Source: Archegozetes longisetosus
Taxonomy: Eukaryota > Arthropoda > Arachnida > Sarcoptiformes > Trhypochthoniidae
Assembly (NCBI GenBank): GCA_018873245.2
Contig: JAEMBT020000005.1
Span: forward strand, 3,024,001-3,088,000
DNA: 64,000 bases
Reading direction: 5' to 3'
The translations under genes and the position numbers were made by a program. The stretch's first letter is position 1, and every line of letters begins with the position of its first letter. The notes under the pieces are model-generated. The model was not told the origin of the DNA, ran no database searches, and worked only from the letters and a program-made list of their open reading frames with translations. Shown piece after piece: positions 22,656-33,590 of the stretch.

Positions 22656-24567
22656 TCAAATACTAGGTGTCGGATTCAAGTTTCGATGCTCAGTGTTGAA
22701 TACTGGACTAACTTTAACCATTCTAACACTTCCAGAAGTGTTCACTTTAAGCGTCAATTTGTCATTACTAGAAAGTTTAGCAATCAATTTGGCGTTGTCG
22801 TAAAGATCGTACACGTAATAGAGAGCCTCCGACGATATTTGACTGATCAATGACGAAAGTGGTCGTGACACCTAAAATATAACAATAATGTCAGCTCTTA
22901 TACAACATAAGTCATTTTGTTGCATAATTCGATTGGTTTGGTTGCTCAACATCTAAATAGTGAATGTGATTCAGCAGAAATGTAAATGAGCGAAACATTT
23001 TTAGCTGGTACTCAAGTTTTTGTTAGTAACTCAATTCAAGAGTCGACCTTAAAAGCCAATTATTTTTATTAAGCGAAATTTCGTCTCATAAGTCTTAATA
23101 TCTCTATTACTGGAATCGTTTGAATCCATAGAACTAGAGTTGATCCTTTTTGTTGATTATTTTGAAAAGGATTAGAATTTTTAAATCAGTATATCAATAC
23201 ACTAATGAAGAAGTTATGGGTCTTAAGGATCAACCTTTGATAGTTTGACTAAATCAAACAGAAGTTAATCGATAGGGAAATAAGAAGTGCAAAGATTTAA
23301 GAAGATTTAAAGAGAAACGCGGATATGTTTAGGAATATAAGTACTTGAAATGGTTTAGAGTACTCACAATGACAGGTGTTCCTAAAGTTCTTCTGTTTAA
23401 GTATACAATCGCATAGGTATATGTGCCATTAACTATAGGTGTCATTGGCTTAACCCAAGCTTCTATTCCGTTATTATCCTGTATTTGTCAGTATATTCAT
23501 TACTATTATTATACACTATCACTTTTCTAACTTCTACATACAGTTTAATGGTGTTTGTAAAACAATCATTTTCTATAGATTTATTGTCTGTTTTTGAAAA
23601 CCCATTTAACTGTATGTTTAAATAAAGAGATTTAACTGGATGTCTAAATAAAGAGGTTTGACTGAAGAGTTGAATAGAAAATCATAACTGAATTGTATCT
23701 ATTTGAACAACGAAATAATGAGATCTACTGAACCGTATAAACTTTTCTGCCTAGTATTCCAAGTTGGTCTTGGTTTACATCTATTATATGCTTATTCAAT
23801 AGTATGTCTTTGTATTGTTGCTCAATTTGTCTCAAGTCATTGGACATGAGAAGAGGAGCGGACCAGATCGCCCAAAGAGCCATTTGAGCCCTGCTCTGTT
23901 CCAATGAGAGACCAAAGTTGCCTTTCGGGTAAAAATGAAAGTTAGACCTATTTCTAAAAGATCTTATCTTACCAATTATCAACATATCGGGATCGTTCCA
24001 AGCACCTGGTCCTACATATTAATCAAGTAGTTAATATCAATTTGAACAATTTGTTTCTTAATTCTTTTCTAATCATTTTCTTGTGAGAATATGAACATAT
24101 GTGGCATTCTTTATGATAAAGAGTAGTAGTTTGCGTTCAAAGTTCCCCTTCCTAATCGATTAAAGGCTCATCTTCAACTGTGTAATAATTATTCATTAAA
24201 TTCAAATATTTAGAATGAGCAATTTAATTCAAGTTATTACTAGTCTGACGAATATTTGAAAATCAAAATGCAAACGGAATTTTAAATGAAAATATAAAAC
24301 TACAGTAAGACATTTAATTACAAGGTTACAGAGAAACTTGCGCAAAATAGTGGTTAGAAATGAATTTTAGTTAGAAAAATGTATTTGATATCTGCTTTTG
24401 GGTCACGTTTGAGTCTGCAATGTCATGGTTCACGCATTGACCGAATCCATTAAAGCTTGTAATAGCTGTCGGCAACATTTGAATCATACAGAGGAAGCTA
24501 TAAATATGCTCACGAGACCATCATTTTTACTTTAATTATAGCAATCTAAATTCTCATTCGATAATTA

Positions 24568-24617
<50 letters not shown>

Positions 24618-25944
24618 TTTCCCCTAAACTTGACTGAGTTTTAGTGATTTCGAAATAGAGATAATTTTGGCTCCTGAGTTATATCCATCAAGCGTTGAAT
24701 AGAATACAAAGTGAAAGAATGAAACATGTAGGATATACTGTGGAAGTGAATTGACATATTGGGATTTCATACTGATATCAATTATCAGAGTGACAAAGGT
24801 TGTAGAAACGTAGTTGAATAGAATATTGTGTTTTTTAACTCTATTTAGTGTATAGTTTGTTTTTACACATAGATAAACCAATTCCATGGTTACCATTGGG
24901 GATAATAGCCTTTTGTGTGATCTCCAATATTACATAACACAAATCATAAGCTAATTAAATTCATAGACTAATTAAATTGATTTTCCCAAACCAAACCCTT
25001 ATCTCCTCAAATATCTTATATGATTTCAATTTAAGGGTCTTAATCAGAATGCGATTGATTCGTGTGTAATCTAGCAATTAAAATCACTCTATAAACATGT
25101 TTGCAGAATATAGCTCTAAATTGTCATTTCTCAAAGTATAGATACCATGGTATTTTACCAAAACGTCCTGATATTTTGCGTAAAAATCAATAATCGACTG
25201 GACACTTGCCCACGAATCTTCAATATCATCGAAGTTACGCCAATAATTACAATATTTGGCAATTTTTGCATAATCAGGATTTTGTCCGATCTGGTATGCG
25301 GGCCAGCTGCAGGCATAGACGATGGGACGATCTAAAAGTTTAGAAAATCTAAAGTTATAGACATACAAAATGAGGAAAACCTGACCTGTCGAATTGAGTG
25401 CCTTTTCCATTAAGGGGTATAAGTTTGTCATGTTTTTAACGTCAGCATAACAACCATCTAGTTTAAGAGAGTCGACTTGCCATTCGGCATAAGTATCAGC
25501 ATCGATTTGGTCATAATCAGTTCCGTTGGCACTTCTGGCACCAGGATATCCACCACAAGTCATTGTGCCGACGTCCCCATATATCCCAAGTAACAAACCC
25601 TTGGAGTGGACGTAGTCAGCTAACGCTCTGATGCCGTGTGGAAATCTAGTTCGATCAGGGACTAATCTATTAGTTTTGGGATCTCTGGTTTTCTCTGACC
25701 AGCAGTCGTCAATATTGACAAACTTATAGCCGACATCCTTGTAGCCATCAGCAGCAAGTCTGTCAGCCATATCCATATATAACCGTTCATTGATGCATTC
25801 ATTAGGATAGTTTACACAATCTATGTTACACGCAAACCTCTCCCATGATAACCATCCCATTGGAGGTGTTCTGACTAACCCATTATCAAGTGATTTCACT
25901 CCACAAACACAAATAACTATCACAATTATTCCGATGTAATTCAT
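22656..25944 (-). CDS. NAGA-like: GH27 alpha-galactosidase family enzyme, alpha-N-acetylgalactosaminidase-like
   Basis: Lysosomal or secreted glycosidase removing terminal alpha-linked N-acetylgalactosamine or galactose. Six exons: 25944-25386, 25331-25146, 24011-23973, 23921-23734, 23478-23368, 22871-22656; all joints keep frame, giving 432 residues. A signal peptide covers about the first 18 residues ([16 protein letters not shown]). The barrel starts at [17 protein letters not shown]. The nucleophile is Asp163 in SLKLDGC and the acid/base is Asp222 in [11 protein letters not shown]. The specificity loop reads CSWPAY (Ser195, Ala198), the NAGA pattern; alpha-galactosidase A has Glu and Leu there. 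The C-terminal beta domain is intact. Exon 3 is a 39-base microexon for the conserved [13 protein letters not shown] core, after an intron of 1,134 bases. Digestive use instead of lysosomal use is possible. Confidence 0.95.
24573..24613. repeat. (CT)n microsatellite in an intron
   Basis: About 20 uninterrupted CT units within the long second intron of the GH27 gene. Confidence 0.97.
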
Positions 25945-27715
25945 TGCTATCGATCTAACTAAAGAATTGATGGAAATAAGAGTTGTCTGAGTAAATGGAT
26001 TTTGAAGTGTTATGAAATTAAAATCGTTGTCAAAACAATGAGTATTTATAGTGTTATCATTGCTGTACTCATCAAATTCGAAGCTAACTCATTGTTATCA
26101 AGAAATAAGTTCACAGTACTATTGGGGCACTTGAAACAAATTATCATTTTGTTACTTGTTTTTGTGTTTTTAATCGCGGCCTAATTTCATAGCCTTATTT
26201 GATTAACATTTGTTAATTTTTATTGAGATTTGCTTTCATATTTTCATGTGTATAGTTAAAAAGTTTTAGTCTTTGAAAAGGTACAAATTTGACCTAGAGA
26301 TACAATTATGATCTAATAATGTGTTAAAAAAACAAACGAGACGTACTTTAAACACCGGTCTATCTGTTGATGGAAACTTTTAAGTGAAGGTTAACCATTC
26401 GTAATCAATACCATAAAGTCTAGATGTTGGCCTCCAAAGAAACATGAGAAAAAACTCGTTGTAAGTAGTTCTTAAGATTTATAGAGATAAAGATAAGATG
26501 TAAGGTCATTTGCTCGTCACTTATCCCATTCTATTACTAATCCTTATGTTAACTCTAAACTATTCAAGGCTTACCCATAATGTTCTGCGTTTTAAACCAT
26601 GTACTCAAATATTCAATCAGCAATTTTTCAGAGCATTAGCTCCTAAATACTTATCTCACGTTCATGTTCAAGAACAAATGCTTATAGAAATAGAAACGTT
26701 AATATTTGAATTACTATTCCTGGCTTGTAACCCATTCTACCTCTAAATTGACTCAATTGCTTCAGACCTTTAAATTGGAATAATGAATGATTCATATTTC
26801 TAGAGATGGAACAAATCAGTTAATCAACTCTACGTAATAAGTAAGAATTAAAGGTCAATATTAGTTTCAAGTTGAGAGATAACTCTTATATTCAATGAGT
26901 TATTCATTATCAAGTTGTAGATTATTTATAAGAGCCTGGTCTTATAACTTATAAAAGTTTAACTTTTGCTAAGTGGCCCGAACTCATACTAGAAGTTACA
27001 TCAATTTTATACTATTTAATAAATTTTTCCAATCAATTAAGTTTTAAAATAAGATAAACCAATTTGAAATATAATAAGTTTATTAATCTTAATTTTCCAA
27101 AAATGCAATTAAAGGGATAAATCAAAGGCACGTCATTTCAATTATAAATTGATAATTTAGAATAATTAACATTGAATTGAGTTACTTAGATAATTGATTA
27201 AAATGAAAAACCAAATAATTTAATCCTTAAAATATATATAATATATATGAGAGCACCAAATGGTTCGACAGTTTTTCATAATAGTTGATACAGATTTTGA
27301 TAAATCGAAATATTTATTGAAAATTCATTCTAAATATCGAAATTGTTGCATGCAATCGTATCACAGCCTAAATACAAGTGAAACCTTTCAATATCATAAA
27401 GCTTATGATAACTTCCAAACACTTGTCATAACTATTTTAGGTACAACTTTCAATAGTTAAAAGTAAAAAACAACCAAAACTTCTAATAATAATTATAATA
27501 TTCTTTACTAAAGGAATAGAAACAACTAGGGAACAGTGAATATAATTTAAGGAGAGGCACAATTAATTACGATTAATTAATGAAATACTCAATTAGTAGA
27601 ATCAAAAACACAATCAAATAATAATAATTGCGTAAAAAACTGTGAAAACTGATTCACTCTTACTGATAAACATATGAAATATTAATATTGAAGACTAACT
27701 AAATGGTGGATTAGT
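25945..27715. other. Intergenic region, 5' of the glycosidase and 3' of Myc
   Basis: Uniformly AT-rich. Small open frames here have no recognisable motifs and look like chance. No RNA gene or repeat family is visible. Confidence 0.55.
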
Positions 27716-29180
27716 TCACTTGGAGTCAGTTTTATATTCATTGGACAAAATTTTAAGCAAACGCTCTCTTTTTTCAACTTCAGCGTTAAGTGTTCTCTCG
27801 AGATATCTTTGTTTATCATTAAGATGACAAACATAAGCGGTAGCTTCATGTAAAATCATAATTCTGGGCGGCCTCTTCTCAGCGCTCTTCAGTTTAGGTA
27901 TTTGATCCTTAAGATTAATAAAAGCATTTCTCAAATGGTCTCTACGTTTGCGTTCGGAATCATTGTGCTCTCTTCGCCTCATAGGAGGCACTTGTTTTGT
28001 AGACTTGTCAGCACTTGCATTTATATCTTCAGTATCAGAATGCATCAAACATTCATTTGGATGATTGGTTGGTAGAAACTGATGATTTTGAGCAGACATA
28101 ACACTACGATCAGAGGGTTTCCGACGAGTCGAGAACTTGCATTGTTTTTGTTGTCTTATTTGAGGGTCTTTGGGACCCAAAGGAGATATAAAACTCTTAG
28201 ATTTAATACAATGCTTATCATTTCTAATTATTCGGACCGTTGGAACAGCAACAGCTTTTCCTACGACTTCCTCTTCTGCTTTAGATGTACTTAATGGAGA
28301 ATTGGCTTTGATTATCTTAATCTTGTTTCCGTTAATTTTATGACATTTGATTTTGTTTCCTGAACGTGTCTGAACCTTATGCTTGGGATAAATTAAGCCT
28401 AAAATAGAAGGTCACGTCAGTAAATTGTGAGCAAAGTATGAGTAAAATATGGCCAAAATATGAGTCAAGTTTGACCAAAACAGCCAAAATGCTCATCAAC
28501 TTACTTTGAGTTTCATAATTAGATTTGTTATTCCTGTGTTGACTAATCACAATCGAACCGCCATATGAATGATCATTGATTAAGCTTTCCTTAACTCTAG
28601 CAAATGAAGTGGTGCTCGATGACAATGGTGTCGAGTCTTGTGAACTGATGAAGTCTTCGTCGTCCATAGAAGACTGACTATCGTCCATATCATCATTAGA
28701 GGAGGTGTCACAAGTGGACAATAGATCATTTAAAGGGCATGACATCGCGAATGGAGATGTGCTCAGAGAAGCGAATGGAGTGTCGGGACGGACGTGATTG
28801 CGTGAGGAACAGATTCGTGTTGAATTTGAAGTGCAATTATGACTGTGAAAAGCATTTGTGTTGTCTTCAACACAAGTTCCCGACCACATGCAGTCGTGTA
28901 AGACATCGGCGCTATGAAGCAGTTGGTTATCATTGACGCACAAGTTGTCCACTGAAGTAAAATCCACTAAATCCGAGACCAAATCAAACTTAATTGGAGG
29001 CGATTGTGGAGGAGTGAGGAGAAAGTCATCGAACTTCTTCCAAATGTCTTCGCAGGGAGGAAGCGAAGAACAAATATCTGTAGCTAAATCATCGTCTATC
29101 TCTTTCAATTCACTCAAAACATCGCAATCAAAGCAAGGATGAGGTGATAGTCCAAAACTCGAGTCTATTTTTACTGGCAT
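27716..29180 (-). CDS. Myc (dm): Myc bHLH-leucine zipper transcription factor
   Basis: Master regulator of growth and ribosome biogenesis; dimerises with Max on CACGTG. Two coding exons, 29180-28505 and 28398-27716, give 452 residues. Myc box I, EDIWKKFDDFLLTPPQSPP (residues 44-62), holds the Fbw7 phosphodegron Thr56 and Ser60. The short Myc box II core DCMWSGT is at 96-102. An acidic stretch DDMDDSQSSMDDEDF follows, then a basic middle. The bHLH starts at RRREHNDSERKRRDHLRNAF (about residue 366), with basic-region residues for CACGTG contact, then a leucine zipper to about 446. A strong acceptor-like TTTTAG five bases before the start ATG suggests a 5' untranslated intron. Intactness of both Myc boxes and the bHLHZ makes the call secure. 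Confidence 0.96.
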
Positions 29181-29185
29181 TTTAA

Positions 29186-30750
29186 CTAAAATACAAGTTT
29201 TCAGTTAGTGGATGAGTAACAAAATTCAAAGTATGGTTGCATTTAAAGCGTGAGAGTTTTAAAAACTGCGCAAAGTTTTCGAGACGCAGTTATGATACGA
29301 CTATATAGAGTAGAAGCAGATATGGTATTGGTATATAGAGATAGGCAGTTGAGGTAGAAGTAGATGTTGGGGCAGTTATAGCTATGTCCGCGCAGTTATA
29401 GTTATATAGCTCTTTGCAGTTATACTATTACTATATACACAGACGCAGTCACTGTACAACTATGTAGACGTGAATGAGTGTAAGCTATAAATTGAATATA
29501 TAGTAAAAGCTTCGCTGCATTGCTATCGCAACCTTTCCATTGATGCGCTCTTTTGCCATAAAAGAAGCAAAGAGAAGACCGGCAGAAATGTTGAAACCAA
29601 ACGTGTCTGAGATATGTGGAAAGTAGTTCCTGGCGCCTAATAGTGGCGTAATAGCGGTTCAAGAGGCAGCAGATGGGATACAATTGATTAGGAATTGGTG
29701 GCAAACAAATAATTAGAAGTCACTTAAGAATGAGAGTTAGGCAAAAGTCTATTCAAATGCAGTTTTGTTTGTGTCTGACCTACAGGTGCTTTTCTTACAT
29801 ATACCCCTCGGCCCTTATCTCGGGCTCCGCCACTTTTGGCGCTCAATTGCACAATAATTTGCGTTCTTTTTTACTAAATACTATGATTTCTTTGTCTCAA
29901 TCCAAATACTGATTTGCATTTTCTTTTAATTAATTCAAATGTTATGTCTGCCTGTAAATAGTGCGCAATCATTACCAGACATGAGACAAAAACATTTAAA
30001 TACGACTCTAAATGAAAAGCGATTCATAGACCTATAGTTTAAATGCCTTCAGATAACACTATGCAATCAGTATTTAAAGGTGTTTAAGTAACAATTCAAT
30101 ACTAACTAACACTCATTTAATAAATAAGTAAATCAATAAAAACTAAATCAAGTCAAGACATCGTTAGACTAATAATAAAATATCGCGCAAAAAGAATGCT
30201 ATTTAACAAAAGCTGGTTTTAAAGGTCTGGTTGGGCTGTTGCGGCATTTAGTGGGGAGAGAGAAAAAGGTGTGGAAGGAATCAATAGACAAGTTAGGCAT
30301 AGAGAGAACATGTATTGCAGAGAGACTGTATTACTTAAAGGCATGACTATTGCAAAACGCACTCTTTGTTAAATACTATTCTATATAACAAACAAACTTA
30401 CCTTATTTTTCCTGAAAGTATAACAATATTTATGTCCAAAACATAACCACTTGTCAGCAATCGGTATTAATAATCAAATTTGAGAATCAGATCCAATTGA
30501 GAAGTAATAGAAGAGAACAAATCTCGTAATATTTGAATGAATTGGAGCCAATTCCACCCAAATCTAACTGAGACGAAGACCGGCAAACGAATGCTGGCAT
30601 GGAGTCACTAATATCTAAACCCCTAACATCTCATTGGCTGACGCTTTGGCGCTCAAAACCTTTCTATTGGTATTACGCGCGAACGCATTTACTCCTCTTC
30701 TCTACTCTGATTTGGCGCCTTTGGCTGCGCTAACTGTGCTCGAAGTGGTT
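29186..30750 (-). promoter_or_regulatory. Probable Myc 5' non-coding exon, 5' intron and promoter
   Basis: On the minus strand a consensus donor AAG|GTAAGT lies at 30402/30401 and an acceptor TTTTAG ends at 29186, just before the Myc ATG, defining a likely 1.2 kb untranslated intron. Upstream at 30630-30720 are two CCAAT boxes (ATTGG at 30633-30637 and 30666-30670) and two E2F-type TTTGGCGC words (30645-30652 and 30711-30718), in the most GC-rich patch of the region. This looks like a CCAAT/E2F promoter. Direction is inferred from the Myc gene only; transcript data would settle it. Confidence 0.5.
29286..29456. repeat. Degenerate GCAGTTAT-type repeats in the Myc 5' intron
   Basis: Words such as CGCAGTTAT, GGCAGTTGA, GGCAGTTATAG, CGCAGTTATAG, TGCAGTTATA and CGCAGTCA recur six times in 170 bases, interspersed with TATATAGAG. 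Spacing is irregular, so this may be a decayed tandem repeat or a cluster of binding sites. Confidence 0.5.
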
Positions 30751-33508
30751 TAATGTTAGGTTTAGTGTGTAGACATGTACCCTCTATACCAGTATTACAA
30801 ATAGAGCTCGACAGCCATTGGGTGAACACAAAGCCATGTAAAGGTACTCAACAAAGCATTTAAAGCACAAAAAGATTTTTTAAATAACCAAAAGTCAAAA
30901 TTCTTTATTCAAATTATAGTTTGGCTCAAATTCAATCAATCAAGTCGTTTCGTAATATGATTGACATAACCTTTTGTTTAAATTGAAAAATTTTGCAAAG
31001 TGAACCACTCAAGTAGTTGTCAACTCAATCATTCACAAACTGACTTGTATTTTAAAGTTTTATTAATTATGATAATTAATAATTAAACTATTGTCGCAAT
31101 TATGTTAATTAGTGAATAGTTCGAGTCAATTCAGTCATACTTCAAACTTATGAGTTTGTAATCTAACTGTTGGTTTAGTCACAAGTTCAAAAATATTAAT
31201 TTCAAATAAGGAGTCACTTAAGAGTTATTAAAAATTGACAAAAAACTCACTTATGATGGACTGAACTAAAACAAAATTGAATCAGTGCTTTCAATACAAA
31301 CTTGAAATAACTTGTTAACAGAAATGATGAAAAGTCTAATATTTTTGTCATTTGATTATTTGTGGTAATTTAGGATAACTTTTGGATAACTTAAATATTG
31401 ATAGAAATGTAAAGTTGAGAAGTTGGGGGAGAGATAATGAAGTAGTCTGACAGTTGAATAGTGAATTGACAGTAAAACATGTTAAGGTAGATGTTAAATA
31501 TGAATCAAAAGAATCTGGTGACGAATCGATAGGTGATGTGATGGTCGGGTTGGCGTAGGATTATTAAGATGAGTCTCTATATCGTCCTTGAGTGGTTCAG
31601 TGACTCACTTTCGCTCTTTTGGCACAATTCCAGGAAATCGATTGCGACATTAAGAATGGCTGTGAATCCGACGGCGCTAATAGTGAAACGTGCGTTCAAT
31701 ATTGGGCTGACTTTGAAATTTTTTACTATAGAAATATAGTAGTTATGACATTACATATACATTTGTTCACTTTCCTCTGTGGGTATTTCTGGTCAGATAA
31801 GATTTGTAACAGATTTATTAGTAACAAAAGGCTATCTCAAAACTTATAAGGCGTTGCCGTTCCTCTACTGTAAGGCCTCTCTATCCTTCACTGCTCTGAT
31901 TTAATAATTTGAATACCCAAAAGCCATTCAAATATTTTCGTCCCATTTTCTAATTTCTTTTATTCTTTGTCTCATTTCGATTGATTGCGGCTACGCCACT
32001 TACTTGAAGTGTTTTCCAGTAAAACAATAGAAAAGTTTTAACATTGATGTTAGCTTTTACACAAAGAAAATAAACGATTGAAAAAAGTTATCAAATGTTG
32101 GAATAGGTTGATAACTAAGAGTGCATTGTTTGAGACATCCTTTAATACCAGTATTAAGATTACATGAAATTAGCCCCAATTGAAGGATAGACGCGAAACT
32201 GCAAATTACGCAATTTTATAATACCAAATGATTGATTTAGTGGAATTTAATCTAATTAGTTTGCGAAGGATGAAGGATGAAAGTGATAAAAAATGTATTT
32301 AAAATGCATTTTCGTCTAATAAAAGCTATTTTAAACCAATGTAGTGAAAGTTATTTGAATTTTCGTAACTGACTAGCATAAATAACTGAGATAAGGAAAA
32401 CAGTTGTGATATAAAGAGAGGATAATCTAATATAAGTGTTTCTCAGGTGTACATAGTATCATACTAATTGTTTAAATAAAATCAAGTAATTACTCTTTCA
32501 TTGTTTCAAATGAGTGCTTACTTAAGATAAGTAACGCGTTGGTCAACCCATACTTACAATCCAGTTATACCGAATCAGATTTGTTTCAACTATAATTTGT
32601 TTCTATTTTCGACCCAATTCTTGCTTATTTGCTTGATTTAATATAAATTATAAGTGGTTTTTATGCCTAAAACTAGTCTTATATTTGAATTAATTGCTGA
32701 GTAGACTGATGTTGAACGTACGATCTTGTATAAACTTTAGAACCAAATCAACAGATAAGAGTTCTTATAGTTATTACTGATTAAAAATTGAAGTTCACTA
32801 GAAATTTAAAACCGCCAAAAATTACTCATAACTTAAAACTGCTAGAAATGTAGTCTAAAAATGATTTGTGAGATTGGTAGCTATTTAAAGAGTTTGAATA
32901 ATAATTAATTTCTATGAATTTAGCTTATTTACAGAGAGATGATGACAATAGTGTATACAAAAAATGTACGAATAAAAAACGTTTGTATGAAAGGAATATT
33001 TCATAGCAGTTATGAAAGCAACAGAAAGTATGCGTAATAGTCTAATACAAACTAAGGTTTTTAACGGAACACAACATGCATTTCCTCGTGTTTCTCATCG
33101 AATTCCAAAGTAAACGCGGGAAAACTCTTCAATGGAAAGGAGTACCAGAAGGAATTGGTTTTCTACTTACAAATATTCATTTCCTGTCGATGGGCGTAGA
33201 GTCTGGAGAAGAAAGAATGAGGTCTGAGTTCCCTAAATAAAGGCATTCCCTCTGATCGCCTGCTCTAAAAACTATTTCTATATGTAAAGAGCATTTCTGT
33301 TTAAAAAACCAGAAAAAGCGAACCAAACAGCTTTCGTCGCAATATTAGCTGTTATATAATGGTAGTTTTCACTTTTGCGCTTCACATCTGCCATTGTCCT
33401 CTAATTGCTATCAATTTAAACAAAATTACTCCCGACTTACATTGAGCTGATTAATAGTTATTAGTTTTTTCGAGTGATTATCTTTTAATGGAGCGAAAGA
33501 TAATTTTC

Positions 33509-33590
33509 AATGAAGTGAAAGACCACTGTGAATAGAGTGGGAGACTACTCTGAATGGACTGAAAGACCACTCTGAACGGACTGTAAAAAA
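33509..33590. repeat. 22-base tandem repeat, about 3.6 copies
   Basis: Units at 33509-33530, 33531-33552, 33553-33574 and a partial one after that follow the pattern AATGGACTGAAAGACCACTC plus TG, each with a few substitutions. Confidence 0.85.

Noticed and set aside
24624..24896. Minus-strand 90-codon frame inside the GH27 gene
   Set aside because: Lies in the long intron 2 between exons that join perfectly in frame; composition is hydrophobic and AT-driven, with no family motif.
29420..29912. Two frames (94 codons minus, 60 codons plus)
   Set aside because: They overlap the predicted Myc 5' intron and the possible MITE remnant and show no conserved motifs.
31619..31849. Plus-strand 76-codon frame beginning FQEIDCDIKNGC
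   Set aside because: The first 30 residues look somewhat protein-like, but no motif, splice partner or start context supports a gene.
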